This document shows, one piece after another, positions 43,601 through 55,047 of a stretch of DNA of 64,000 nt. The translations under genes and the position numbers were made by a program. The notes beneath the pieces are model-generated. The model worked only from the letters and a program-made list of their open reading frames with translations, was not told where the DNA came from and made no database searches. Within the stretch, counting starts at the first letter, position 1, and every line of letters starts with the position of its first letter. Source of the DNA: Fonsecaea monophora (taxonomy: Eukaryota > Ascomycota > Eurotiomycetes > Chaetothyriales > Herpotrichiellaceae); assembly GCF_001642475.1 (NCBI RefSeq), contig NW_019174026.1, forward strand, positions 1 through 64,000, given 5' to 3'.

Positions 43601-43940
43601 CGACCCTGGGCTCGCATGACAGTATTCCCAATGGTTGTCACGACTGGGGCATAGAGCCCCTTGACCTCGACTCTTTCATATGAGAACCTTCGCCCTGACT
43701 CCAGAATCCTCGAGTCAGGAAAGATATACGGAGTGCAGCGTCACCAGCGTGGCCGAGAAAGTCACGACCACCACCAGTCATCTGGTCTTCCTTTGATCCA
43801 CCGGTCGACGTCCGGGAACTGAAAAGGCTCAGCGACGTGTCGTCGGCGCGGGATAAAGTTCTGATCGACCCGTCGACGGGCAAGGAAGGCATTGCCACCT
43901 CGTTGGATTAGACCTCTGGCCCGTGGCGGACATGATCGAC
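40665..43940. other. unassigned decayed sequence
   Basis: Several frames look partly coding, for example plus 41,501-41,872 ('RSLLHINRLLRNDFLRSIHR'), minus 42,581-42,264 ('KMKDIAAAAKSADLLSVLM') and minus 42,487-41,972 ('WFVQLGFFSYGLIWLHTNLY'), but none matches a known family. A basic run near 42.98 kb on the minus strand resembles one at 9.35 kb. No intact gene is supported. Confidence 0.25.
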
Positions 43941-43964
43941 CGGAACGAGGCGTACTTTCAGGCA

Positions 43965-44062
43965 TCCGAGGCAAGGCTGAGGCTGACGAGGCTGAGGTCG
44001 GCGAGGCTAAGGTCACTGAGGTTGGCGAGGCTGATGAGGCTGAGGCTGACGAGGCTCCCAGC
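43965..44062 (+). repeat. GAGGCTGA-type short repeat
   Basis: A degenerate repeat of GAGGCTGAG / GACGAGGCT units (9-15 bp) encodes Glu-Ala-Asp-Glu-Ala-Glu-type residues in the plus frame 43892-44317. The frame continues as 'SDVDMVASDISLSTVL'. Whether it was translated is unclear. Confidence 0.6.
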
Positions 44063-44349
44063 CTGATTCCCGAGTACATGGACACAAGTCCTAAAACGAC
44101 ATCAGATGTTGATATGGTGGCCTCAGACATCTCCCTCTCTACAGTATTACGCGAGCAACAAAGCGCTGGAAGCGTCATTGCCATCACACATGCGTGCATT
44201 CGCGTGATTGGTCAAAGCAGGAGTCACGTCATCGACCTGCGCCCTGGCTGGATATCTACTGCTTCCACTCAGCTGCTGGAATCTTTGACTACTCATTCGT
44301 TGTTCAACGCGGCTTGAGCCTAGCAGAAAGATCGCAGGTGCTCGTTGGA

Positions 44350-44592
44350 AGTCTCGTCCTCATATCCCCGAGTTGTTTACTGCACTTGTCCAAAATCGTG
44401 CCATATCAGTCTCTCCTCTTTCGAATTCCACAGCATATTCCGCAAACAGGTCCGGGTCGAGCAGGTCCTCCTCGAGGCCCTGGCAGATCTTGAGCCGGCG
44501 GTACAGCTCGTCGATTCATCCCAATCCTCAGTCGTCAAGACGTCAAGTTCCTGCCATAAATCCTCTCCCCCCTGATCGAGCAAGAAATCCAC
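44350..44592 (-). pseudogene. protein-kinase-like fragment
   Basis: The minus strand reads 'CLRNMLWNSKEERLIWHDF'. Fungal aminoglycoside-phosphotransferase or kinase-like proteins have 'V...N.LWN.E..R...IDFE' at this place, covering the catalytic-loop Asn and the DFG-like Asp (here W-H-D-F). The catalytic Asp ahead of the loop is not preserved in frame. Only about 25 residues are recognisable. Confidence 0.4.
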
Positions 44593-45119
44593 ACGCAGCG
44601 GAAAGATCCTCCTCCCGAAACGTCAGAAGGAAGACAAGACAAAGTCACACACAGGTCGGACGATACTCAAAGAGATGGATATAAAGATAAAACCCGTCAG
44701 ATATTAGAGATCTCGGTCGGTCCCGAAGGACAAGCGCACCGGTAGAACAATGGAGCCGGCGGGCACGACGAAGACCACCATCATACGGCTATGACCACCC
44801 GCTGTTGGACGAGATACGCACCAAGAAGCTTCTGATCGGACAGCAGAAAAGTGAAGCTTTACCCACCACTCATCACTCTCACATGTCACCCTCCCCATCC
44901 ATCGCCCTCTTCGGACCGCACACGTGTCGTCAGACGACCCAAGTCGAAAGCCCGGACCCTGTCATGGCAAGCACGAGACCCCTCCACGTCGAGACGGAGA
45001 CCACCCTGAGAATCTCAACGGTAAAACCCGATATTCTATAGCGACCCGGGTCGTGATCAAGAGATATACGGCTGACGCGGTCTGAGTGGAGAGAAATCGA
45101 GAAGCCCCTTAAGTGACCA

Positions 45120-45300
45120 CTGGTACATGTGATGCCCACTTCAAGAAGGCCAAAGAGAGGTCCTCAAGAGACATGTCGCCACGGTCCAGAAGGCTGATCC
45201 TGCAAAATCTCAGGTGTGAGATCTGTTGATAAACCTTACTCGCGCCATGACAACCTCAGAAGGCATATCACGGTCATGCCATGGGGTGGAGGAATGGATA
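45120..45300 (+). pseudogene. C2H2 zinc-finger protein fragment
   Basis: Two half-fingers are recognisable: 'REVLKRHVATVQKADPAKSQ' (helix with one His and a linker) and 'KPYSRHDNLRRHI', a classic second helix with both His residues. The cysteine pair of the second finger falls on a frameshift at about 45,221 ('RCEIC' in the other frame). Such tandem fingers occur in fungal transcription factors. The following frame (45,480-45,902) may be the rest of the protein but is not identifiable. Confidence 0.55.
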
Positions 45301-46203
45301 TTAAGACGAGAAACACGGTAAAAATCAGGGAGAGAACAAGCACAAGCTCATTGAAGGGCGTTCTTGACCAAATGGCTCAGGATCGCCACACACAATCCCA
45401 AGCCCTGACCTCATATGCGCAGCCTACAGCCTAATGGAGCGCAGACGGCGCCGTCTTCGCGTACGAGAAGAACGACCTTGTGTCATCGAGTGTACTCTGC
45501 AGTACTGTCCTAAATCAAAAGGAGTTGGAAGTCTGGCATGTTATCATGGGTCCAACACAACCAACGTGCATGGAGTTTCTCCGCATGCATACAATCATCG
45601 GACACAGCCCTGGCATCACTGGTATGAGGCGGACGTCTGACACTGTCTTAAATATCAACGGTTCGGGGCGCAAGGCTGTGGTGCAACATGACCAATTCTC
45701 TTGTGCCCTCGAACACCTCGCAGACCCCTCCCTGACCCCGACCTTCACTGATGAGATCCTCCTTACCCTCCTGCGACATCCAAAATGCGAGCCTCCCTTA
45801 GTAATGTCATATTACATTGCTATGTCTCCACCACTGGAAGATCCCGGACATGGAAGGATGACATCAAATCAGGTCACAGACCAGTTGACATCCGCCGGCT
45901 GACAGCGCTTGCAACCGATTACACCGCTAGTGGCAGGAGGAGCGTTTGTTGTTTGACTTGCAAGAGTGCGAGGCCTGCGGAGTTTGCTTGAATCGGGACT
46001 TTATGGCGGCTCAGCTCGACTATGAGCATGAGTGAGATCCGTTGCTCTGCCTGAATGACACCATGCTCAGCCACCTGCCGGTGCGTGAAGCGGCGAGGCT
46101 CAGGTCCACCCTCAGGTCCAAAGATGAAGATGGAAAGTGGTCATGTCGAGATCCAGATCCCGATGTCGATATCCCTGTTGCCCGAGAGAGAGTTCTTCCA
46201 CCA

Positions 46204-46800
46204 TGGCGCCGTTCGTCGTCGACAATGAAGCCAAAATTGACGCTCTAGTCACTCTCGTCACCAAACGTATGCGGGTAGAGCAGGCCCAGCTGACGTTTGT
46301 GGACCTCGAGGGCGTCAATCTCAGTCGGTCTCAGGCACGATTGCCATTATGCAGTTGCTGATGCCACTCAGCCCAGTCGTTGACCAACCTTGTCGACGTC
46401 CACCAGCTCAAGGCAAAGGCATTCGACCTCACCACGGTCGACGGGACCGGCCTTGAAATGGTGCTGGATGGAGTCTTCAAACATCTTGACAGTCTTCGAC
46501 ATTCGCAACGACTCGGATGCCCTCTACGCCCACTTGGGCGTCCACGTCGCGGGCATCATCGACCTGCAGGTCATCCATCGGTTATGCCACCAGAAATCCG
46601 AGGGGCAAGAATGTCAACGGACTAGCCAAGTGCATTGAGAGGGACGCAGGCTGCCTTCACATCCCAGGCTGGTCGCTCAGCCAAGCTAACGGGTGATGTC
46701 TCTTTGCACCCGAGGTCGGAGGGAGGGAAGTATGAGGTCTTCCTTGAAAGACTCATGGCGGACGAGATGCTCAAATACTGTCACAGGAGCAAGGCGTGAT
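46204..46800 (+). pseudogene. 3'-5' exonuclease (RNase D-like, DEDD) relic
   Basis: The frame 46204-46330 gives 'TFVDLEGVNLSRS' with the D-x-E motif. About 46,390-46,480 gives 'VDVHQLKAKAFDLTTVDG', 46,490-46,550 'FDIRNDSDALYAHLGVHV' and 46,612-46,795 'VNGLAKCIERDAG', 'FAPEVGGKYEVFLERL' and 'ADEMLKYC'. This matches the fungal family of 3'-5' exonuclease-domain proteins (PF01612), acting on nucleic acid 3' ends. At least four frameshifts separate the motifs; the last Asp motif (YxxxD) is not in frame. The order and spacing are otherwise normal. Confidence 0.7.
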
Positions 46801-46959
46801 GCTTCATGCCTCGCCTTGCGGCGTATCGGTGTATGGCGGGAAGCTGCACTGCAGGCTGGGTGTCGCCGCTCAGCTCCAGGGTATTGTTCAACAGATGAAC
46901 GTCTTCGGCTGGTCCATGTCATCGGTTTCGTCCAGAGAACATTCGTTCCTCCTGCTTTG

Positions 46960-49900
46960 TCCGCCGATGTCCGATGTCCCCCGATCCAAGCTTGCTCTTC
47001 GACTGGAGCACTTCGATACACCTCGGAGCTTTGCCATCTCTTCACATTGCGAATTGACTGTGTTTATTATCAGTTGGTCGAGCCTCGCGCTGTATCGCAA
47101 TCGGAAGTTACGCTGCTGCGCTTTTCGATTCTGATCCCTCCTTTTCTGCAAAGAAATCGTCGTCAGTTACTGTCGCTTTGTCTCCGTTGAGGCCGTGCAG
47201 ACTACATCGAGAAGCGATCAAAAAGTCAGTGGAAGTCGAACACGCTCACTGGTGCTAACGTCCTACTTCTGCTTCTAGTCAATCTTGTCTTTTCATCATC
47301 GTTACTGTTGGCCCTTTCAGGGTGCTTTGACAGCGTTGATCAGAATCTCGAGTGCGATGCTCCTGGTGTAGTCGCCACCACCAAAAGGGCGGTCGAACGA
47401 ATTTCGTCCACCTCGTTTGGTCGGGCCAGGCAGGACCCTAGAGCTAGCTGGGGACAAATCACGAATCATTGAGTGCTCGGTACAGACACGATGGCTGAAA
47501 CGCCATCATAAAACCCCGACTTTCCCCTTCTACGAGCGAGGTTAATTACCGAGGACATTCAATGTCCAAAGGCAACAGCAGTCGCAGGCTCAGCGTGGGA
47601 CTTCAATATCACAGTATGCAGGCGGATATTCCGCGCGCATGGCTGCCTCACCTACAGAGGCGATTGATCTCGGACGAACATCCGGAGGACCGTCCATACC
47701 ACCACAGTCCACAGCCGACCTTTCTCGAGACCCTCGTCGTATTCGGGCCTCAACTTACCTTACCAAAGCACAACAAGATGGCGTGGAATGCACACCAAGC
47801 TCGAATCGCAAGGAGAAAAGGCGCAGGAGAAGCCGTCCGACGTGGTGAGTGGTTTGCATGTATCGAAGGTCTCCAAGGAGCAATGAGGCACCTTCAGGCA
47901 CACCTACACAAACCAGGCAGGGTACCTCCGAACTTGAGGCAGATCTGTCCTTGGGCGTCAACGACATTGCTAGCTGTGCAGACTGCCACATCCGCCGCAC
48001 CACCGCCTGTCGCAGCCTTGACGTCGTATTGCAGGCTTAACCGCGTCATTGGGGGAGGAGGTGGAGGAGGCAGGATAGCTGCTACGCCTTCTCCATGGCG
48101 GACTTTGAAAAGCTGCGGAAATGAGCACACATTCGGTCCGGTCCGTCGAATATCTCGAATACTCACTTTCTAAAATACCATCAGTCAATCGTCTACACGT
48201 CTACAGGACAGGGAAAGCACTCACAGGGTTGAAGACCGCGACCTAACTCAACCTCAGGTCTCAGGTTTGTATGCGGCGGAGCAAGCAGTCCACAGCAGTC
48301 ATTCATTTCGATCGCTGCACAGCCAAACACTTGCGGAGGCGGCTTGATGTGGCCGGGTTTTGGCGAAGAGGCACATGGCGAACTCGCGCTGGAACGTCAC
48401 TATGCACCCCCTGGGCGCGGTGGTTGTGGCCAGAAGTTTGAATACCAAAGGCGAGGAGAATAGCCCCGGTTCTCACTCACTTCGATCGGTACATATGTTC
48501 TTGACGTTGACGATAGAATGATCACTCGATAGAAGATGAAAATGCTATACCAGATTGTGCACGATGACTGTCACATTCGTGATGCCCTGGCCTTTGAGCG
48601 ATTTCAGGGACACCATGAACGTATAGTGTAACATTACTTACTCATGGGGCTGTTGTGTTCGATCTTTTCTACCTCGGATACTTGAAGATTGGAACCTATG
48701 CTGCAGATCATCTAGAGTGCCAATATCGATTCAGAATATTAGATCAATACCACTACTAAGCGACTTGATTACACTCTCTCCGACCACCGAGCCGACAGGC
48801 CCGAATACTTTTGAAATGGCTCCACGGGCCAGGGCCAGGGCCAGGATTCATCATGCGGCAGTCTTGCCTTTCGATTCCCACTCTTGCTGGCTGTTAGCCA
48901 CTGCCGGTCTATTACCACACTACTACAGTATGAAACGTCTTGCTATAAAAGGAGGGCATGACTTTAGTGGCGGTAATTGACTTGCGAGGTATACGACACG
49001 CGGGGAAGAGCGAAACGCTTCAAAACACGATAGTCGCGTTGGCAGCAAGTAACCTGAGGAGGATGAATGCAATGCAATCAAGAATGTCTCGAGGTTGTTG
49101 CTCTTGTGGCGAACGAGACAAGACCCGCACGGGCTATCTATCGCCCACATCCGCGACGAGCAAGCTGAGCATCACTTCTTTTGCATCCAATCCAGCCTTT
49201 GTTGAAGGTCCGTGCTGGACGACATTCATTGACGCCGCTGACGAAGACGAAGACGAAGATGCAGACGATGGATGGCCGGCGCCAACTAAACTACCCGCAA
49301 TGTCCTCTTGATACCTGTCCCTATTTGGCCGTTGGTACCACTGGCGATATGATATCTAACTACAGTGTCAACATGGTAATAACCCAAGTGGACGAGCGCA
49401 GCAGCCGGCGGAAGCACGGGATGGGATGGATGGATGCTGTATATGGATTGGATTTCTGAGACTATCATCTACTTTTGCGACAGCTATCTACAGCAACACA
49501 TGGATTACAGACCATAAATTGTGCAGGACAGGAGACCAAGACTCATCTTTGTCCCGGTAGTGGTAGTGGTGGAGGCGGGTGACAAGGAGGCATCCAGGAT
49601 GTCGATGGCGATGCTGGACCTGTCGTACGGTAGAGCGACTCACTCGGCCACTGGACACCCATGATGCTACCGAAAGAGGATGACGGCAAGGAGCAACGAC
49701 GACGATTTCGAGACGATGACGGTGACAGTGCCGGGGACCCGCGAGGTCGACATCGACATGCAGAACTATCACGACGCCGCCAAAGCAGGCGAAGAAGACA
49801 CTCGAGGGAAGAGGTGGAGCTTTCGATCCACGAGCTGCCGGGCAAACGATGAGGTTGGCGACGGAAATTGAGGGCCCAACTGGCGAGGTGTACTCAGAGG

Positions 49901-52290
49901 CCCTATACCGGAGCCACTTGGCGAATTTTTTTGTTGCTCAGCTCCGTCCTCCTCATCTCGTGGCGGAGTTAGTCAGTCGTTGACCTTCTATCAATTGGCG
50001 GGTTCGTTCTCGGCACTTCCCACCCAAGGATGTCCATCCATTTATCTTCTGGCTAAAAGCCGTATTCACTTCGCAAGACGCCGGGCAGAAACGACACGCG
50101 TGTACTGCTCACGGCACGGCCGTCTGGGAGCCGCCATTGGTAGCGACAAGCGGCATAGGAGAGGCGCGGAGTCGGTTGCCGGAGCAGGTGTGCGGGTAGG
50201 GACAAAGCACGCAAGGGGACCTCCTTTTGTGTACAGGATTGTCACGGATCTTGTGCTGATCGCAGCGGAAGCTCTGGGTGGGGTGGTCGCCATCGAGTGT
50301 GTCGCGAGACTCGGCCTAAACTCGATCATTGAGCGCCAACACATTGCAGAAGTTTTGGGAGAGCTCATCATCTCGCAGTGGTGCAGGGAGCTCAGGTGCC
50401 GGGCCAGACGGAATCTCAAATTCTCGGCTTGATCCGATATGTTGAAACAGCGTCGGACTGCATTAACCGTCTCCATAAGAAGTAGATTCGATTCGAGGTT
50501 ATTGCGAGGACGGTGGCGCTCTTATAGTCGAGGTCCTGGAGGAAGAAGAAGAAGAAGACGCGAGGAGACGAGATAAGACGAAACGAGGTTTGCAAGCCGA
50601 GTCGAGCCGAGGAGAAGAGATAGAGAGAGAGATGGGCGCATCGATGGGATCGGACTGAGGTTGGAATGCTTGCAACTTCCTCCTCTTCATGCCAAACTAT
50701 TGAGTATATGCTTCCTCTGTGCGTCTCTTTCGATCATTGAGGACCTCAAGGGCGAGCGCTGCACAAAACCGAGGACGAGCCCGCAGCAGCGCCGGCCCTG
50801 AGGAACTGCTCGTCCTTGTATGTCCACCACACGCTGTTGACTAGACATCGTATGTTGAATAGTAGCGTGGATCCAGAGGGTGATGATAAAGAGTGGCGCC
50901 GGAGGGTCCTTGAGGGCTCTGGGATTGCAACCAGACGTCGAGTAGCACCCTCAGGCAGGACGGGATGATGAAGCCGATCATCAACAGCCCAGCCAGCGAG
51001 CGGACTTTCATGACGCCGAAGACTGCAGCTATAAGGGCACCGAGCCCGGTGGTGAAAAGGTAGGAGGATCTGATTTGGCTGATGTCCGAGAACTGGTAAA
51101 TCCAGAAGAGCCAGAATATTGAGGAGGTTGAAAGGCCGAGATGTGCGCAAATTCCGAAGACAGCAAGGACTGCTGAGCCCTGATCGCGAGCGATTATCTC
51201 GAGATAGCAGTTGGAGTTCTTTCAAGAGAAAGCCGACGGCGGATATTACGAGTCTATAATAGCATCGGGATCGAATCGACCATTAGCGAAAGCTTCACAT
51301 GAAGCTCCCAAGACCGGAGATGTAGTTTACCTATCGGCGTCTCGGGTTGCCTTTATCGACAATCAGTCAGCTTTAGGGCAAAGGATCGCAAAGCGTGATC
51401 ATTCTCGATCAGACAATTTGGCGTCACAAGGTCAATGGGCGTAGCTGACATCTGGGATGGTCTTTCAAAGGGATTGCTTGCAGCGTTGGTAGCAACTGAT
51501 CATATCAATCTTCTTCTCTGCTTCCCGTTCATTGGTGATCCTGTCACGTGCTTGAGACCTGACGTCAGTTATTATACTGGGGGCCAAGTCAAGTGTTCCG
51601 TCTCACGTCCGAAAGCATGCGAGGAAGGTCAGACGAATAGTTTCCACCTTGGGAAAAATGCCCAATCTGGTCTTCCAGATGACTAAGCAGAGCTGACTAA
51701 GCTTCCCCTCATTTAGTTTCTCCAACTCCGCGATTCTCATCGTCATCGCTTCAGCGATCTCCGTCTCGAAGCGAACAGTGCCTATTCCACTTACAGGCAG
51801 CGCCGCTGGAAGCGCTGAACTGGCACCCACAGTTCACCTGAGACCAATTGTGTCATCTTTGTCCATTTCTGAACGCCTACCTACATGGAAGGGCAACCCA
51901 ATGTCCCGTCGAAAGTGCCGTTCGAGAAGCTGGAGGTACTTTCACCGTGATCAGCCTCAGTGAGACCTTTGGGGCTCTCTGGGTGTGCAGAGCTGAAAAT
52001 CCTGTTTTGAAGGAGGGCTGTCAACCTGCAGCCATCTCACCACTGTGCATCAATAGTTCAAACATACACCCTGGTGATCAACTCGTATCATCTGCAAGCC
52101 CTCACGGACATCGAGTGTTCTCGACCGGCCACTTTCCGACCTTTGATGGATCTTCGACATGGGAATGAACTTGGAGGCCGCACATCTCTGCTAGATCCAC
52201 CCAGAGGCAGCATTGCTAAATGGCCTGGACTTTTCCCAGGCAACGATATGCCTTCCCACACGGTCTGGCAATACGAGGCCCGCAGGGGAA
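46960..52290. other. no recognisable gene
   Basis: Open frames include 47,562-48,173 (plus, 203 codons, no domain), 49,680-49,871 (plus, acidic) and 51,225-50,746 (minus). On the minus strand around 51,190-50,930 a shifted frame reads hydrophobic helices ('SSIFWLFWIYQFSDISQ', 'GLLMIGFIIPSCLRVLLD'), so a multi-spanning membrane protein relic is likely there, but I cannot identify it. A GAA-rich tract lies at 50,540-50,560. Confidence 0.3.
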
Positions 52291-52297
52291 TTCATTC

Positions 52298-52680
52298 GAC
52301 AGGCAAAAGAGCGGTGAAGGTCTTGGCCCTGTCACTGGCAGCAGGCGGTCCTTTGCGTTGCTCAGGTGTGTAACCACTGAAAAGGGGAGGTGAAGCCCTT
52401 TCATTGACAGGGAACCTTTTGCATTGTTCAGGTGTGTAACCACTGAAAAGAGCGGTGAAGGTCTTCGCTCCTTCATTAGCAGGTGGCGTTTGGGGTTGCT
52501 CATTTGTGTATTCACTGAACAGGGGAGTTGAAGGTCTCGACCCTTTCGTTGACAGCAGGAGACCTTTTGCAATGCTCAGTTGTGTATTCACTGAACAGGG
52601 GAGGTGAAGGTCTCGGCCCCAGGCACTTTCATTGACAGGCGACCCTTTGCGTTGCTCGTTTGTGTAACCACCAAAAAGGC
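52298..52680 (-). repeat. tandem repeat, roughly 60-75 bp units, about five copies
   Basis: The units share 'TGTGTAACCACTGAA(A/C)AG', 'GGAGGTGAAGGTCTCG' and 'CTTTGCGTTGCTCA'. Lengths differ, and TGTGTATTCACTGAAC alternates with TGTGTAACCACTGAAA. On the minus strand the units stay open and encode a repeated 'LFSGYTPEQ'-like peptide (FSGYTPEQCKR, FSEYTNEQPQ), so a former repetitive protein is possible. Confidence 0.8.
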
Positions 52681-52765
52681 GTGCGATACGAATTTACTGG
52701 CTGTGGTAAAGGGCCTCATGCAGTCAGGACCTTTTGCTTCAAGCCTCCTACAGACGACCGACTCG

Positions 52766-52998
52766 GTGAATTAGGAAACGGACTGTCCTTGACCAAGACA
52801 TCATCATTGGTTCACACTGTTGGCCTCACAGACAGGCCCAAGGAGGGTGGGTACCCATTTAGCATTGGTTTTACGTACATTGTTAGGCCTCAAAGACCTG
52901 GTGGTGGAAGTGGGTCCATGTCTCATGCGGGGCTCGGGTGAATTGGGCAGCAACTGTCCTTGGCAAAAACATTTCGATTGGTTTACACATTCTTGGCC
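52766..52998 (+). repeat. two-copy direct repeat, about 175 bp apart
   Basis: The blocks 'GTGAATTAGGAAACGGACTG' with 'TCCTTGACCAAGACATC' (from 52,766) and 'GTGAATTGGGCAGCAACTG' with 'TCCTTGGCAAAAACATT' (from 52,938) are followed by ATTGGTTCACAC / ATTGGTTTACAC and 'TTGGCC'. Each copy is about 65 bp. The DNA between is GT-rich. No gene is evident. Confidence 0.65.
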
Positions 52999-53009
52999 CG
53001 AAAGACCCG

Positions 53010-53505
53010 CCGCAGTTGTGGATCCGGCCAGCCAGCCAGCCATTCTGGTTTGATTAGGAGGCGCCCCTGTCCACCAATAGTTTCACGTATCCCCAGCTCC
53101 CTCGGAAATAGGTGGAAATGAGGGTGGGTCGAAAGGTGGAGCCTCCCTCTGCCTCTGCGAGTCTGTCTCGCCGTCACTCGTTTCGGGTGGGCGCTCTGGC
53201 TGGTTGCACAGTTGCTCAGGTGTTTCTTGTCCGACCTGGTGGAAGGGCACGAATGCCTCGAGTGAGGTCATCATCTACACCATGTCACAGTCATGCCTCA
53301 TCTCCACGTGACTGAATCGCCGGTCAATCCCGGCCGCTACGGTTCTAGATACTGAGTCAATTCGGTGTAGGAAGGAAGCTTCGGAAGGCCTGGGGAAAGG
53401 AAGGTACTTTTTTTGATTGAAGGAGAGAGTGCGTAAGGGAGTCCGACGGGCTGCTTTACGAAAAGCTATGCCTCCTTTCACCGGGTGAAGGAGCCGACAC
53501 AGTCC
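53010..53505. other. intergenic, nothing recognised
   Basis: The segment up to the 3' end of gene A holds short frames on both strands without domain similarity. It marks the boundary between decayed sequence on the left and intact reading frames on the right. Confidence 0.3.
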
Positions 53506-53509
53506 GCTT

Positions 53510-54373
53510 TTAACATCGAGCCGCGATGTTGTCCCAATCGAGCATATTACCAAGAACGAGACTCCTCCATGTATCCAACCTAGGCCTTGACCGTAAACGT
53601 TCGACACTGTCCTTCCTCCGATGGCCTCGAACCAAGCTCGCTGCCCTGGGTCGTTGCCTGTCGTGCGTGATGCATTTTCGCCGATTTTGAAGTAGCTTTC
53701 GTTGTTGCTGAGGACCTCCTCGAGACCGTGGCCTTCGAACCCGCATATTCATCATGACCTTCGTAGGCAGAGTCGCAGCACGGTCTTCTCCTCCTCCCAG
53801 AGACAAAGACTCCAGACCCAGGTCTTCCGGAGCCGGTGTGTTGGGCGGAGCGAGTGTCTCGGCAAGCTCTTCCTGCGGTTCCGAGACAGAAAGAATGAAC
53901 CGGGGCGGCGACGGCGGCGGCGGCGGCGGCTTCTTCATGTCCCTTTTGATCGCCTCCAGTTGATCCTCCGTCACGCCTGTGAACAATGTAGCCGCCGCGT
54001 GGAGGTAGATGGTCGGGTCGTGGAGCACCGCGAGCTCAATGGGGAGGAACAATTGCTCCCGCTGCGGCTTCATCTCGTCGCTCCAGGGCTGGCTTCTGCG
54101 CGAGCCGCATTCTCGATACTCGCGGGTGCCAAACACGATGACACGCTTGTTGTCGACTTCCGGAGGCCCGTCCCAGTCGAGTGTCTGTCTGGTAAAGAAG
54201 ATCGGAATTGCCCCGTCCGGAGCGAGGTCCACGTCCTCGGTGGAGGGTGCCTCTTTGCAAAATACCAGGCGAACGGGTGTGACCCCGAATTGTCCCATAA
54301 ACTCGGCCTTGATAGGGTTTCCGTTCCTGTCGGTATTGTAGGTGTTCTGCCACAGCGCGAGATTCTCTGACAT
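53510..54373 (-). CDS. gene A: lineage-specific family protein, Pro-rich linker
   Basis: The frame from the ATG at 54373 encodes 287 residues. The start was chosen because sequence upstream, though open to 54592, consists of a repeated leader. Residues about 28-80 show two strands of the family core ('VRLVFCKEAPS', 'AIPIFFTRQTLDW') and 'KRVIVFGTREYRE', then a helical segment 'VTEDQLEAIKRDMKKP' and a poly-Pro stretch. The C-terminal third is basic and low-complexity, and may be out of frame because of an unrecognised intron. No known domain, signal peptide or membrane helix is evident. It is divergent from nothing nearby and is the first of seven related genes; function unknown. Confidence 0.6.
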   Translation of the reverse strand: MSENLALWQNTYNTDRNGNPIKAEFMGQFGVTPVRLVFCKEAPSTEDVDLAPDGAIPIFFTRQTLDWDGPPEVDNKRVIVFGTREYRECGSRRSQPWSDEMKPQREQLFLPIELAVLHDPTIYLHAAATLFTGVTEDQLEAIKRDMKKPPPPPPSPPRFILSVSEPQEELAETLAPPNTPAPEDLGLESLSLGGGEDRAATLPTKVMMNMRVRRPRSRGGPQQQRKLLQNRRKCITHDRQRPRAASLVRGHRRKDSVERLRSRPRLDTWRSLVLGNMLDWDNIAARC

Positions 54374-54388
54374 TGTCGATGTGGTGAT

Positions 54389-54535
54389 ATACTTTGAGCG
54401 AAAGGAAGGTAAAGTTGAAAGTTGAAGAGCTTGGAGCGAACTCTGAGCGGAAGGAAGGTAAAGTTGAAGAAGCTTGGAAAGAAACTCTGAGCGAAAGACG
54501 ACGACAAAGTGGAAAGTTGAAGACCTTGGAGAGAG
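54389..54535 (-). repeat. repeated leader upstream of gene A
   Basis: Three diverged copies of about 45-60 bp carry 'GAGCG(A/G)AAGGAAGGTAAAGTTGAA', with 'AGCTTGGA(G/A)' or 'ACCTTGGAG' after it, read on the plus strand. They lie immediately upstream of the gene A start codon, so they are in its promoter or 5' leader. On the minus strand the CT-rich equivalent (CTTCCTTTCGCTC) resembles the pyrimidine tracts of fungal promoters. Confidence 0.7.
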
Positions 54536-54837
54536 AAGTCTGATGGACGGGGATTTGGGTTGGGTTTCTGAACAAAATCTCTGCGGATCCAAGGCTGATG
54601 TTTAGAATCCTTTCTTTTCTACTCTGTTGTTTGCTGCCTCTCCTGTCTCTCTCGCAAGCTGGCGGACCCAGAATCTGCCTCAGGGCATCTGAGGAGTTTT
54701 TTGCGGGCTGAAACGATCCTGAGTCGTTGATTGGATGTTTTACCTTCTAAGCGAGTCTAGCGCCTTGGCATATACGGATGAGCGGTGTAGCAGCCGGGGA
54801 AGCGTAGAACGAATGCCGGACGAGTATATCGTGTCTC

Positions 54838-54852
54838 CACACACACACACAC
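54838..54852 (+). repeat. (AC)n microsatellite
   Basis: A run of 'ACACACACACAC' lies in the gap between genes A and B. No other feature is seen in 54,600-55,040. Confidence 0.8.
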
Positions 54853-55047
54853 GTGGGTATCGGTGGGTGGCCTGAAGGCGCCAAGGTCAAGTGGTACAAT
54901 CATTGGATACGTCGACTAAGTACAGCATGGGGATCGGCGCTTTCAGGCCTCCCACTTCTCATGCCCAACCCACGCCCATAGCGACGAGCACCGGCGCGCT
55001 TGCTGGGTCATCCTTGTCACCCTCCCTCCATGACCCAAGACATACTC

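Noticed and set aside
14871..46800. Secondary-metabolite gene cluster (P450, MFS, oxidoreductases)
   Set aside because: All members are broken fragments of unrelated origin mixed with housekeeping relics, and no synthase backbone gene is present.
7264..53000. Repeat-induced point mutation (RIP) as the cause of decay
   Set aside because: Damage seen in the recognisable genes is mostly frameshifts and rearrangements and GC content stays moderate; no obvious excess of C-to-T stops. A computed RIP index would be needed to exclude a minor contribution.
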